Origin: Cohnella algarum
GTDB lineage: Bacteria; Bacillota; Bacilli; Paenibacillales; Paenibacillaceae
Length of the DNA: 64,000 nt
Direction: 5' to 3'
NCBI RefSeq assembly: GCF_016937515.1
Contig: NZ_JAFHKM010000002.1
Span: 3,281,001-3,345,000, forward strand
Made by a program: the position numbers and the translations under genes. Each line of letters begins with the position of its first letter. The stretch's first letter is position 1. The notes under the pieces are model-generated. The model made no database searches. It saw only the letters and a list, made by a program, of their open reading frames with translations, and was not told the origin of the DNA. This document shows positions 27,846 through 36,019 of this stretch, in pieces.

Positions 27846-28180
27846 CGGCCTCGAAAGGCCGTTATTCAGGTCGGGCAAGCCGTTCCGTGCCGAATAACGG
27901 CCTGTGTTGGCCGTTATTCGAACCGCCCGAACGGCGCTCATCCAGATAACGGCGTCGAAAGGTCGATATTCAGGTCGGGCAAGCCGTTTTATGCCAAATA
28001 ACGGCCTGTGTTGGCCGTTATTCGAACCGCCCGAACGGCGCTCATCCAAATAACGGCCTTAAAAGGCCGTTATTTGGAGCGCTCACACGGTAATCCTCCA
28101 GATAACAGCGTCGAAAGGCCGTTATTCAGGTTGGGCAAGCCGTTCCGTGCCGAATAACGGCCTGTGTTAGCCGTTACTCG
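27842..28180. repeat. 52-bp tandem array B (ATAACGGCC hairpin units)
   Basis: ATAACGG (ATAACAG once) occurs at 27842, 27894, 27946, 27998, 28050, 28102 and 28154: seven units at exactly 52-bp spacing. Most contain a near-perfect 10-bp stem (AATAACGGCC / GGCCGTTATT) with a 4-6 nt loop, then about 26 bp of non-palindromic filler. Two filler types mostly alternate, containing AGGTCGGGCAAGCCG or GAACCGCCCGAACGGC. The first copy contains the GH95 stop codon. The sequence is unrelated to arrays A, C, D and E but has the same period. No coding potential or cas genes. Confidence 0.95.
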
Positions 28181-28250
28181 GCTTTTAGCTGCAAAATTCA
28201 CCTTTTGGCTCCCCCTGCCTCAATTCGGCCCAAGTTCGTATCTCCGCTTC

Positions 28251-28718
28251 GAAGTAGCGCACGGGGTGCACTACATGCGGCCTAACCGAGCGTCCCCGCC
28301 TCGAAGTAGCGCACGGGGTGCACTACATGCGGCCCGACCGCGCCGTTCCGCTTCGAAGTAGCGCACGGGGTGCACTACATGCGGCCTAACCGAGCGTCCC
28401 CGCCTCGAAGTAGCGCACGGGGTGCACTACATGCGTCCCAACCGCGCCGTTCCGCCTCGAAGTAGCGCACGGGGTGCACTACATGCGTCCCAACCGCGCC
28501 GTTCCGCCTCGAAGTAGCGCACGGGGTGCACTACATGCGTCCCAACCGCGCCGTTCCGCTTCGAAGTAGCGCACGGGATGCACTACATGCGTCCCAACCG
28601 CGCCGTTCCGCTTCGAAGTAGCGCACGGGGTGCACTACATGCGCCCCGACCGCGCCGTTCCGCTTCGAAGTAGCGCACGGGATGCATTACATGCGCCCCA
28701 ACCTCGCTGCGCCGCCGA
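28251..28718. repeat. 52-bp tandem array C (GTAGCGCAC hairpin units)
   Basis: GAAGTAGCGCACGG occurs at 28251, 28303, 28355, 28407, 28459, 28511, 28563, 28615 and 28667: nine units at exactly 52 bp. Each contains an interrupted inverted repeat, GTAGCGCAC against GTGCACTAC with one C/A mismatch and a GGG loop. A filler ending in GCCGTTCCGC or GCGTCCCCGC follows. The unit length is not a multiple of three, so it does not encode a repeat protein. The array ends about 108 bp before the MpsC-like gene; between them, two copies of CCGCCGAAGGAAA lie about 39 bp apart. Confidence 0.95.
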
Positions 28719-28826
28719 AGGAAACTCTCTTCCTGACCTAGAGGAAATGTACCGCCGAAGGAAATCCCTCCCTTCCCGGCGAATAGTAACGGGAAAGCCC
28801 CGCGAGGCGAAGGAGGAGAACGAGGC

Positions 28827-29180
28827 GTGAAGCGAGAAATGACGATCGGCGTGCTGAAGCAGGAGATCATCAAAATTTACAACTCGATCAACCAGGATAT
28901 TTTCGGAATCGGCATAAAATCCCAGAAAATCGACGTTTACGGCGATAAAGTGCTCATTTTCGCCACGCACAAACGGATCCCCGCGCTGAAAATACTGGAC
29001 GACGATCATCGAAGCCTGACTGCCAACGTCGATATGCTCATCATGGAAATCAACAAAAACAGGCTGAAGGAACAATTGGAACAAAAGCTCGGCCTCGAAG
29101 TCGTCGCCGTCCTCAAGGACTACGATCCGAAGGCCGAGATTTCCGGAACGATTATCATTTTGAAGGATAAAATCGAGTAG
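28827..29180 (+). CDS. DUF2294 / MpsC family protein
   Basis: A 117-residue soluble protein. The pattern (KQEIIKIYNSINQDIFGIGIKSQKI in parts, VLIFATHKRIPALKIL, LKEQLEQKLGLEV) matches DUF2294, the family of MpsC, linked in staphylococci to a cation/bicarbonate system. No MpsA or MpsB homologue is visible here, so its partner is unknown. The GTG start at 28827 is supported by AAGGAGGA nine bases upstream. It is flanked by arrays B/C and an AT-rich gap, and is probably transcribed alone. Confidence 0.75.
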   Translation: MKREMTIGVLKQEIIKIYNSINQDIFGIGIKSQKIDVYGDKVLIFATHKRIPALKILDDDHRSLTANVDMLIMEINKNRLKEQLEQKLGLEVVAVLKDYDPKAEISGTIIILKDKIE

Positions 29181-29696
29181 CCGCCGCCGCACAAGCTTTA
29201 CATGTCCCGGAGTGCGGGCGCCCCGGATCTAGGCTTCGCGGCCGTACGAGCGGCGGAGGCTAACTCGAAATTTCATCACAAAAACACGACACACATTCAA
29301 CAAACCATGTAATATTAACGTAATATTAAACGAAATTTCTTACTATTTTTCCATCCTCTCTTGCCTAACCTCGATATTAGTGTTATATTAAATGACATAA
29401 GTCACCCTACGAACTACATAATGCCGTAACGCAAGCCATTGATTTGGCCTTCGGTATTAAGGTATCGAATCCTTCCGTATACATGAAGAGATTCGAAACC
29501 ATGATCCCGAAGCCGAATTCGCGCAGGCAGGTTATGAGGAACTCGCGGCAGAGAGCCTTGAACCGCCAATTGTGACATATTGCGATCATGATTTCCGATG
29601 GTCGAGGTATGTTCATAATTGGCGGTTTTTTGTTTACCTGTCCGCATGAAAGCAGAGTTCGTCAACGAGAAGACGGCTTGGAAGGAGTGAGACCAG
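29181..29696. other. AT-rich intergenic region with possible gene remnant
   Basis: This 516-bp gap is visibly more AT-rich than its surroundings between about 29260 and 29650. I find no intact gene. One frame around 29480-29640 reads like the end of a protein (HDPEAEFAQAGYEELAAES, then EPPIVTYCDHDFRWSRY), but an in-frame stop lies shortly upstream and no start is visible. It may be a decayed gene. The last 120 bp include a long hairpin listed separately and the ribosome binding site of the next gene. Confidence 0.4.
29561..29634 (+). terminator. Long hairpin with T-tract
   Basis: AACCGCCAATT (29561-29571) pairs perfectly with AATTGGCGGTT (29617-29627), followed by TTTTTTGTTT. The 45-nt interior can also pair (GACATA/TATGTT and CGATCA/TGGTCG), giving one extended hairpin. 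It has terminator form but ends a region without a recognised gene, so it could also be the end of a small RNA or of the decayed gene. Confidence 0.6.
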
Positions 29697-30743
29697 TTGC
29701 CGAAGCTCTCCCGTTCGGGAACCGATGTCGGACGAGTATTGGAGGCGCTCAATCAAATTTCGGGCGGAAGAATGGTGATGAACTGGGAGGAGATCGCGGC
29801 GGGCGGCAACCCGTACGTCGTCATGAAGACGTCCAATATCCCGGGAAAAAGCGTGATGGAAATTCCGGGCCTCGTATTCGGCGACAAGAAAAAGCCGGCC
29901 AGGCGAATCGGGATCGGCATGACGCTGACGGAGACGATGATCGAGCTGGCGTCCGGCATGAAGCTCGATTTGCTGGTCGTGCATCATCCCGTGGCGGATG
30001 CCGCGAGCTCGGGCGGCGTGCCGTTCGCGGACTATTTGCCGCTGTACGGCCTTGCGGTGATCGAAATGCACGAAGCGTTTCACGGCTTGCATCCTGGACT
30101 AACCTTTTTGCACGGCCACCATAAACTAATAACGGATACATCGTTCGGCGGGTTGCCCGGAAACGTGCTTCACAAGGGGATCGCCCTGGATGAAGTGCAA
30201 ACGGCGGGCGATCTGCTGGACCGCATCGAGGCGGGAGCCGGCCGGGAGCTCGATATCGGCCTGCTCGAGGCGGAACGGGCGATCCGGGGCGAGCCCGCGC
30301 TGCAGGAAGCGACGATCGTCAATCCGGCGATGCTGCTGAGCGGAAGCCGGGAGCGCCCGGTCAAGCATATTCTGCATTTTTTTCCGCACACCGGTTTTTC
30401 GATGGCTCACCTGGAGGCCGCGCTGCGCATGTATCCGGAAACGGACACGATCATCGCGAGCATCAGCCGCGTGCGGGAGGATCATCCGTTCGTCGGCTTT
30501 GCCCGGGAAAGGGGGCTGAATTTCATCGTCGGCAATTCGCATTCCGTCGAAATTATGGAAAACGGTTTGCCGCTCGCCTACGCGCTCGAAATGCTGCTGC
30601 CCGATACGGAAATTTTTTTGCTGCGGGAACGGATAACGGCGGTGCCGCTGCGCGAGATCGGGCACGAAGGCATGGTTGCATACGGCAAAGAGATGGCGGG
30701 GACCTACCTGGTGTCCAAGCCGTCCCGAACCGTGTCAATATAA
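29697..30743 (+). CDS. NIF3/DUF34-like dinuclear-metal protein
   Basis: A 348-residue protein resembling the NIF3 (GTP cyclohydrolase I type 2-like) family. DLLVVHHPVAD near residue 100 corresponds to the metal-binding HHP motif, and GNSHSVEIMENG near residue 283 to the C-terminal metal motif (usually GHYESE-like), so the second motif has diverged. The family's biochemical role is unsettled. The TTG start is set by GGAAGGAG nine bases upstream. It is 37 nt ahead of an NMT1-type transporter operon, suggesting a role in using the imported compound; that is inference. Confidence 0.75.
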   Translation: MPKLSRSGTDVGRVLEALNQISGGRMVMNWEEIAAGGNPYVVMKTSNIPGKSVMEIPGLVFGDKKKPARRIGIGMTLTETMIELASGMKLDLLVVHHPVADAASSGGVPFADYLPLYGLAVIEMHEAFHGLHPGLTFLHGHHKLITDTSFGGLPGNVLHKGIALDEVQTAGDLLDRIEAGAGRELDIGLLEAERAIRGEPALQEATIVNPAMLLSGSRERPVKHILHFFPHTGFSMAHLEAALRMYPETDTIIASISRVREDHPFVGFARERGLNFIVGNSHSVEIMENGLPLAYALEMLLPDTEIFLLRERITAVPLREIGHEGMVAYGKEMAGTYLVSKPSRTVSI

Positions 30744-30780
30744 AAAGGATTTTCACGAAAACGGGAGGGGAAGAGATCAG

Positions 30781-31887
30781 ATGAACATGAAAAAGATCGG
30801 TTTGCCGCTTATCGTCGCCCTTATGCTGATGGTTGCCGCCGCATGCGGAAGTTCCGGCGGAAACGGTTCCGGGGCGAGCGAAACCGCGAGTCCTTCGGCG
30901 CCGGAGTCGTCCTCCGCACCGCCGTCGCCGTCCGCCTCGCCAAGCGAATCCGCTTCTTCCGAACCGAAGGAAATCGTCACGATCAAGTTTTCCGAGGTCA
31001 TTCGATCCATTTTTTACGCTCCGCATTACGTCGCCATGTCCCGGGGCTTTTTTGAAGAAGAGGGCCTTAACGTCGATATGAATACGGCGCAAGGCTCGGA
31101 CAAGGGAGCGGCGGCGCTGATCGCCGGCACGGCCGACATTTCGCTCGTCGGTCCGGAAACCGCCATCTATATTTACAATCAAAAAGGCGACAAAACGCTC
31201 AAAATTTTTCACCAGCTGACGATGAAGGACGGTTCGTTCCTGCTTTCCCGCGAGCCGACGGACGCGTTCGACTGGAAAGACCTGTCGGGTAAAACGGTGC
31301 TCGGCTGGCGTCCCGGCAGCGCCCCGCAGATGGTCATGAACTCGACGCTCATTCAAAAAGGGATAACCGACGCGGAAGTCGTGACAAACATCGCTTCCCC
31401 CGCTTTGGCGGGCGCCTTTACGAGCGGCCAGGGCGATTATATCCAGCTGTTCGAACCGGTCGCCTCGACGCTCGTGCAGGAAGGCAAAGCCTACTACGCC
31501 GCTTCTCTTGGCGAAGCGTTCGGCGATTTCCCGGAGACTTCGTACGTCGCGACTTCGGATTATATCGCCGAGAACCCGGAAATCATCCAAAGCTTCGTGA
31601 ACGCGGTCGCCAAAGGAACGCAGTGGCTGCAGACGGCTTCCGACGACGAAATCGCCGAAGCGCTCGCGCCGTTTTTCGAAGGAACGTCCAAGGAGCTGAT
31701 CATCCAGTCGGTCACCCGTTATCAGGATCAAGGGACGTGGCCGGCGAAGCCCGAGCTTGCCGCGGAAGCGTTCGAGACGCTGCAATCCGTCCTTATCGAA
31801 AACGGCGTGCTGAAGGCCGAGGAGAAAATTTCCGACATGAGCGCGGTCGTCGACATGAGCTTCGTCGAAAAGATCGGAGGTGCGTGA
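30781..31887 (+). CDS. ABC transporter substrate-binding lipoprotein, NMT1/SsuA (NitT/TauT) family
   Basis: This 368-residue protein has a signal peptide with lipobox VAAAC (Cys22) and a Ser/Pro-rich tether. The mature part begins VTIKFSEVIRSIFYAPHYVAMSRGFFEEEG (in parts), typical of NMT1/THI5-like periplasmic-binding folds, with GSDKGAAALIAGTADISLVG forming the ligand-cleft region. Such proteins bind sulfonates, nitrate, pyrimidines or other small N/S compounds. The ligand here cannot be read from sequence. GGGAGGGGAAG precedes ATG 30781, and the ATPase and permease follow without gaps. Confidence 0.9.
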   Translation: MNMKKIGLPLIVALMLMVAAACGSSGGNGSGASETASPSAPESSSAPPSPSASPSESASSEPKEIVTIKFSEVIRSIFYAPHYVAMSRGFFEEEGLNVDMNTAQGSDKGAAALIAGTADISLVGPETAIYIYNQKGDKTLKIFHQLTMKDGSFLLSREPTDAFDWKDLSGKTVLGWRPGSAPQMVMNSTLIQKGITDAEVVTNIASPALAGAFTSGQGDYIQLFEPVASTLVQEGKAYYAASLGEAFGDFPETSYVATSDYIAENPEIIQSFVNAVAKGTQWLQTASDDEIAEALAPFFEGTSKELIIQSVTRYQDQGTWPAKPELAAEAFETLQSVLIENGVLKAEEKISDMSAVVDMSFVEKIGGA

Positions 31888-31892
31888 GGCCG

Positions 31893-32672
31893 ATGGCGCA
31901 AATCGAGCTGCGGGACGTGGGGCTGAGTTACTTTTCGCCGAAGCAGGAAACCGAAGCGCTGCGGGATGTCCAGGCGTCGATCGAGCAAGGGGAGTTCATC
32001 AGCATCGTCGGGCCGAGCGGGTGCGGGAAAAGCACCCTGCTCTCCCTTATTTCCGGCATGCAAAAGCCGACGAAGGGCAAAGTCGAAATCGACGGAAAGG
32101 AGGTGACCGGCACTTCTCCCAAGGTGGGGTACATGCTCCAGCACGACCACCTGTTCGAATGGCGGGACGTGCTGAGCAATCTGCTGGTCGGAGCCGAAAT
32201 TCGCCGCATGAACAAAAAAAAGGCGAGGGAAAAGGCGCTGGAGCTGCTGGAACGTTACGGTCTCGGCGGCTTCGCCCGCCACAATCCGACGCAGCTGTCG
32301 GGCGGCATGCGCCAGCGGGTCGCCCTGATCCGAACGCTTGTCGCCGAGCCGGACATATTGCTGCTCGACGAGCCTTTTTCGGCGCTCGATTATCAGACCC
32401 GGCTGACGCTTGCCGACGACATTCACCGCATCATCAAAGATCAGGGAAAAACGGCGATTCTCGTCACGCACGACATTTCGGAAGCGATCAGCATGGCGGA
32501 CCGCGTCATGGTGATGTCCAAGCGGCCGAGCACGATTTCGTCGATCTATCGCATCCGGTTCGAGGAGGGCGAACAGCTGTCCCCGTGGAAAAAGCGCGAA
32601 GCCGGCCGCTACAATCAGTATTTCAACGCCATATGGAGGGAGCTGGAAGGCCATGTCGTCACTGCCGGCTAG
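31893..32672 (+). CDS. ABC transporter ATP-binding protein, NitT/TauT family
   Basis: A 259-residue ATPase with Walker A GPSGCGKST, Q-loop YMLQHDHLF, signature LSGGMRQR, Walker B ILLLDEPFSALD and switch His in VTHDISEA. It powers uptake by the neighbouring permease. ATG 31893 is five nt after the binding-protein stop, with GGAGG at 31877-31881. The 3' end overlaps the permease start by 20 nt, so the genes are translationally coupled. Confidence 0.95.
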   Translation: MAQIELRDVGLSYFSPKQETEALRDVQASIEQGEFISIVGPSGCGKSTLLSLISGMQKPTKGKVEIDGKEVTGTSPKVGYMLQHDHLFEWRDVLSNLLVGAEIRRMNKKKAREKALELLERYGLGGFARHNPTQLSGGMRQRVALIRTLVAEPDILLLDEPFSALDYQTRLTLADDIHRIIKDQGKTAILVTHDISEAISMADRVMVMSKRPSTISSIYRIRFEEGEQLSPWKKREAGRYNQYFNAIWRELEGHVVTAG

Positions 32673-33516
32673 AGAATTGACCGTCTCCGCGGAGCCGGCT
32701 GTCCGGGCCGAACAAGCGGCTTCGCCCCAATACGTCCGCTATTTGCAAAAGCAGAGAAGGCGAAAATGGGCGATCGCTCTGTCCCGCCTGGCGGTGCTGG
32801 CCGTTTTTCTCGGCCTGTGGGAGGCTGCCGCGGCGCTGAAATGGGTCGACTCGATGCTGACCAGCCGCCCCTCGCAGCTTGTCTCATCGTTTCGGGAGCT
32901 GGCTTTCGACGGAAATCTGCTGCATCACGCCTGGGTGACGACGCTCGAAACGCTGATCGGCCTCGTCGTCTCGATGGCTGCCGGCACGCTGATCGCGATC
33001 CTGTTCTGGTGGTCGACCTACGCGTCCAAAGTGCTGGAGCCGTACATGGTCGTCCTGAACGCGCTCCCCAAAGTGGCGCTCGGCCCGATTTTCTACATCT
33101 GGCTCGGCGACCGCTACTCGGTGTACGGGATGGCGATCGCGATTTCGATTATCGTGACGATCATGATGATCGAGACGGGCTTTAAGGAAATCAGCAAAAC
33201 GAAGCTGAAGCTGATGGAATCGTTCGGCGCAAGCAAGCTGCAAATGCTGCGGATCGTGCTGCTGCCGGCCAGCGTCCCGAACTTGATCGCGACGATGAAG
33301 GTGAATGTCGGGCTGACGCTTGTCGGCGTCATCATGGGCGAATTTCTGTCGTCCAAAGCCGGGCTCGGCTATCTGATCATCTACGGCGGACAGGTGTTCC
33401 AAATGGATATGGTCATGGTCAGCATCGCGATGCTGGCGCTGCTTTCCATTTTATTGTACGGGGTCGTCACTTTGCTTGGGCATTTCGCGTTAAAACGAAA
33501 CCACTTCGAAGGCTGA
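32653..33516 (+). CDS. ABC transporter permease, NitT/TauT family
   Basis: A 287-residue membrane protein. After about 45 cytoplasmic residues it has roughly six hydrophobic segments. The EAA-like loop reads KLKLMESFGASKLQMLRIVLLPAS. FLSSKAGLGYLI near the end is typical of SsuC/TauC permeases. It completes the transporter with the two preceding genes. The ligand is unassigned. The operon appears to end here: the next gene has its own operator-like site about 110 nt downstream. Confidence 0.93.
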   Translation: MSSLPARELTVSAEPAVRAEQAASPQYVRYLQKQRRRKWAIALSRLAVLAVFLGLWEAAAALKWVDSMLTSRPSQLVSSFRELAFDGNLLHHAWVTTLETLIGLVVSMAAGTLIAILFWWSTYASKVLEPYMVVLNALPKVALGPIFYIWLGDRYSVYGMAIAISIIVTIMMIETGFKEISKTKLKLMESFGASKLQMLRIVLLPASVPNLIATMKVNVGLTLVGVIMGEFLSSKAGLGYLIIYGGQVFQMDMVMVSIAMLALLSILLYGVVTLLGHFALKRNHFEG

Positions 33517-33530
33517 ACGCATCTTGTCAA

Positions 33531-33578
33531 CTCCCGCCGGACGGGCAGCGGCTTCGCTCCGGCGGACGTTTGCGGGAG
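33531..33578 (+). other. GC-rich hairpin after the transporter operon
   Basis: CTCCCGC (33531-33537) can pair with GCGGGAG (33572-33578), and an inner CCGGA/TCCGG stem is possible. No T-tract follows, so it is not a standard terminator. It may be a pause, processing or stability element between the transporter operon and the GntR-controlled operon. Confidence 0.35.
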
Positions 33579-33620
33579 AAAGACATAGGTTTTGGAAATC
33601 GTCCATATGATCAAGTAGAA

Positions 33621-33640
33621 GCATTCTTGGTATACAATGC
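33621..33640. promoter_or_regulatory. Candidate GntR operator before the creatininase-family gene
   Basis: GCATTCTTGGTATACAATGC has TTGGTATAC as one half site and outer GCATT/AATGC symmetry. It overlaps a -10-like TATACA/TACAAT and lies 26 nt before the start codon. Related GGTATAC sites occur at 38939 and 40761 near the GntR gene and the ferredoxin/NadX intergenic region. The centre GTATAC is common in operators of FCD-type GntR proteins. Confidence 0.55.
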
Positions 33641-33665
33641 GCCAAAAAGGAGGGTCGAGCTGAAA

Positions 33666-34412
33666 ATGCCGTCCGCATACGAACTGACCCAAATGACTTG
33701 GCCGGAAGTCGAGCAGGCTCTGAAAACGGTCAAAATCGCGATCATCCCGCTCGGCGCGCACGAACAGCACGGTCCGCACCTGGCGGAAAGCTGCGATGCG
33801 GTGCTAGCCGAGGAGATGGGCAGGCGGCTGGCGGAGCGGCTGTATCCGGAGGCGATCGTGACGCCGACCGTCAATATGGGCGTTTCGCCGCACCATCTGC
33901 GCTTTCCGGGCACCCTTTCGCTGGAGCCCGCCACGCTGCTCGCGATTTTGCGCGACATGACCGCTTCGCTCAAGCGGCACGGCATTTGCAACGTGCTCGT
34001 GCTGAACTCGCACGGAGGCAATCAGGCGGCGCTCGCCGTCGCCTCCGACACGCTGCCGAGGGAGCTCGGCGTCAACTTTTACTATGCCAAAACGACCGCA
34101 TCGGCCAAAGACGTCATGGAGCGGCGGATCGAATCGAAGCTGTACGGCCACAGCTGCGAAAGGGAAGTGTCCGAAGCGCTCTATTTGGCGCCGCATCTGG
34201 TAAGGCTGGACCGGCTCGCGAAGGGCGATATCCGGGAAGGGAAATGGCGGAAGCTCAGGCCGGGGAATCCGCTGCAAGGTTACTATTATTACGAGGAAAT
34301 GACAGGCAACGGCTGCATCGGAGACGCGACCAAAGCAAGCCGCGAGCTCGGCGAGGAATTGGTGGAGACGGCGCTCGACCGGCTGGCGGAGGCCGTCCGG
34401 GACGTGCTTTAG
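33666..34412 (+). CDS. Creatininase-family amidohydrolase
   Basis: This 248-residue protein has the creatininase-family metal motifs: IIPLGAHEQHGPHL near residues 25-38, NMGVSPHHLRFPGT near 74-87, LNSHGGNQ near 117-124, and a later Glu. The family includes creatinine amidohydrolase and cyclic-amide or formamide hydrolases such as ArfB and MftE-like proteins, so a ring-opening or amide-cleaving step is likely. AAGGAGG lies 11 nt before ATG 33666, a slightly long spacing; an in-frame CTG at 33660 is an alternative. It is the first gene of the putative GntR-controlled operon. Confidence 0.85.
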   Translation: MPSAYELTQMTWPEVEQALKTVKIAIIPLGAHEQHGPHLAESCDAVLAEEMGRRLAERLYPEAIVTPTVNMGVSPHHLRFPGTLSLEPATLLAILRDMTASLKRHGICNVLVLNSHGGNQAALAVASDTLPRELGVNFYYAKTTASAKDVMERRIESKLYGHSCEREVSEALYLAPHLVRLDRLAKGDIREGKWRKLRPGNPLQGYYYYEEMTGNGCIGDATKASRELGEELVETALDRLAEAVRDVL

Positions 34413-34413
34413 C

Positions 34414-35961
34414 ATGAAGCCCGCGCTGTTCCTTGCCGCCATCGGCGTCTACTTCGTTTCGGCCCTGCTCCCGGGAGAAGGGCTTGACCGGCTCGCGTCC
34501 GTGCTGAGCTTGCTGATCGTGCTTGCGGTTTTTCGGGCGGCGACAGGCTTTGTCCGGACGATCGGCTCCGCGTTTCTGGCCGTCGGCTTGGCGCTGCTGC
34601 TGGCAAACCGGGCTTCCGTGCCGGACGCGATATTCAGCTTCGGCTATATGATGAACGTGCTGGGCCTGTTCGCTCTTCTGCCGCTTGTCGCGATCCCGAT
34701 CGAGCTCGGGCGGTATGCGATCCGGGTGCAAGCGATGATCCGGAGACGAGTCCGCCATTCGGGGACGCTGTACGCGATCACGTCTTCCTTGTCGTATATG
34801 TTTTGCGCGTTCATGAATTTGGCCGCGCTGCCGATGGTTCACCAGACGATCCGGCCGTCGCTTGACGCGTATCCGATCGAGGAGCGGGACCGGTTCATCA
34901 GCCGGGCCATTACGCACGGCTACAGCCTGCCGGTGCTCTGGTCTCCGATCGCCCCGATCATGGGCATCGTCGTCGAGATGACGGGCGTGCGCTGGGGGGC
35001 GATATTGCCGATCGTCATCCCGCTCAGCATGCTGGGCCTTGCGCTCGATTGCGGCATGGGCATGTGGATCGCGAAGCGCCGGGCGAGAAGCCGGAAGGAG
35101 CGGGAGGCCGGAACGCCGCGCGGAACCGGGGCAGCCGAACTCGCGGCCGCCGCCGAGCCGCCGGAAGACGGGGACGATTTGGCGAACGGGCGGGAAGCGG
35201 GAAAGGCCGCGGGAGAGTCGCCGTCGAATCGGGAGGCGGCCGCGGGATCGGCATCAAGGGCCGCTTGGGCGCTGCCGGACCCGTCCTTCGGTGCGAAAGG
35301 CGGAGAAATGCCAAGAAACCCGCTGCAAATCGTATTCGCCATCGTGGCGTTCAACGCGCTTGTCGCGCTGCTGGAGCGAATGACGCAAGCCGGATTTCTT
35401 TTGCTGGTGTCGCTATCGGTCGTTCCGTTTGCTTTTGTTTGGTCGGCGCTGCTCGGCAAGGGGAGGTTGTTTCTGAAGGCGGCGGGAGAGAAGCTGCCCG
35501 GGCATCTGCTTCGGATGCAGGATTCGTTTTTCGTCTACTTGAGCGCCGGATTCATGATTGCCGCGCTGCAGAGCACGGGAGCGGGGCACGGATTGAACCG
35601 GGGCCTTACGCTGCTCAAGGAGGCGATCGGCTCCGAGCCGTTTCTCCTTTTGATCCCGCTCATCCCGTTCCTTCTGGCGTTCGCGGGTCTCCACCCGGCG
35701 GTCGGCCTCGCGCTTGCGGCGGAATCGCTCGATCCGGCCGTTCTGGGCCTGTCTCCGGAGCTGACGGCGATCGCCATGCTGACCGGGGCGTCTGCGGCGT
35801 TTTTGATGGGACCCTACAACGCGACCGCCGGCATGATGGCGGGGCTGGTCAACCGCAGTCCGTACCGGGTGTCCAACTGGAACGCCCCGTACACGGCCGC
35901 TTATTTGGGGTTATCGATGACGGTGTTGATCTTTTTGCACGAGGTCGGAGGGCGGCTTTAG
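34414..35961 (+). CDS. Polytopic membrane protein, probable transporter
   Basis: A 515-residue, very hydrophobic protein with about ten to twelve membrane segments in two halves. They are separated by a charged, Ala/Glu-rich loop near residues 225-300 that looks like low-complexity expansion. GPYNATAGMMAGLVNRSP near the end and PVLWSPIAPIMGIVVEMTG in the first half suggest re-entrant loops as in ion-transporter-superfamily carriers. I do not recognise a specific family. The ATG follows the creatininase stop by one nucleotide, so translation is coupled. It may import or export the pathway substrate. Confidence 0.65.
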   Translation: MKPALFLAAIGVYFVSALLPGEGLDRLASVLSLLIVLAVFRAATGFVRTIGSAFLAVGLALLLANRASVPDAIFSFGYMMNVLGLFALLPLVAIPIELGRYAIRVQAMIRRRVRHSGTLYAITSSLSYMFCAFMNLAALPMVHQTIRPSLDAYPIEERDRFISRAITHGYSLPVLWSPIAPIMGIVVEMTGVRWGAILPIVIPLSMLGLALDCGMGMWIAKRRARSRKEREAGTPRGTGAAELAAAAEPPEDGDDLANGREAGKAAGESPSNREAAAGSASRAAWALPDPSFGAKGGEMPRNPLQIVFAIVAFNALVALLERMTQAGFLLLVSLSVVPFAFVWSALLGKGRLFLKAAGEKLPGHLLRMQDSFFVYLSAGFMIAALQSTGAGHGLNRGLTLLKEAIGSEPFLLLIPLIPFLLAFAGLHPAVGLALAAESLDPAVLGLSPELTAIAMLTGASAAFLMGPYNATAGMMAGLVNRSPYRVSNWNAPYTAAYLGLSMTVLIFLHEVGGRL

Positions 35962-36019
35962 GACAAGCTTGGTCTTTCGATCGTCATGCAACTTAAATAG
36001 TCGAGAGGAGATGCTGGAT

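Noticed and set aside
27842..28718. CRISPR array
   Set aside because: The whole 52-bp unit repeats, with no variable spacers of similar length between constant repeats, and no cas genes are nearby.
28635..28873. Open frames across array C as a repeat protein
   Set aside because: The 52-bp period is not a multiple of three, so each unit changes frame; the frames lack start signals.
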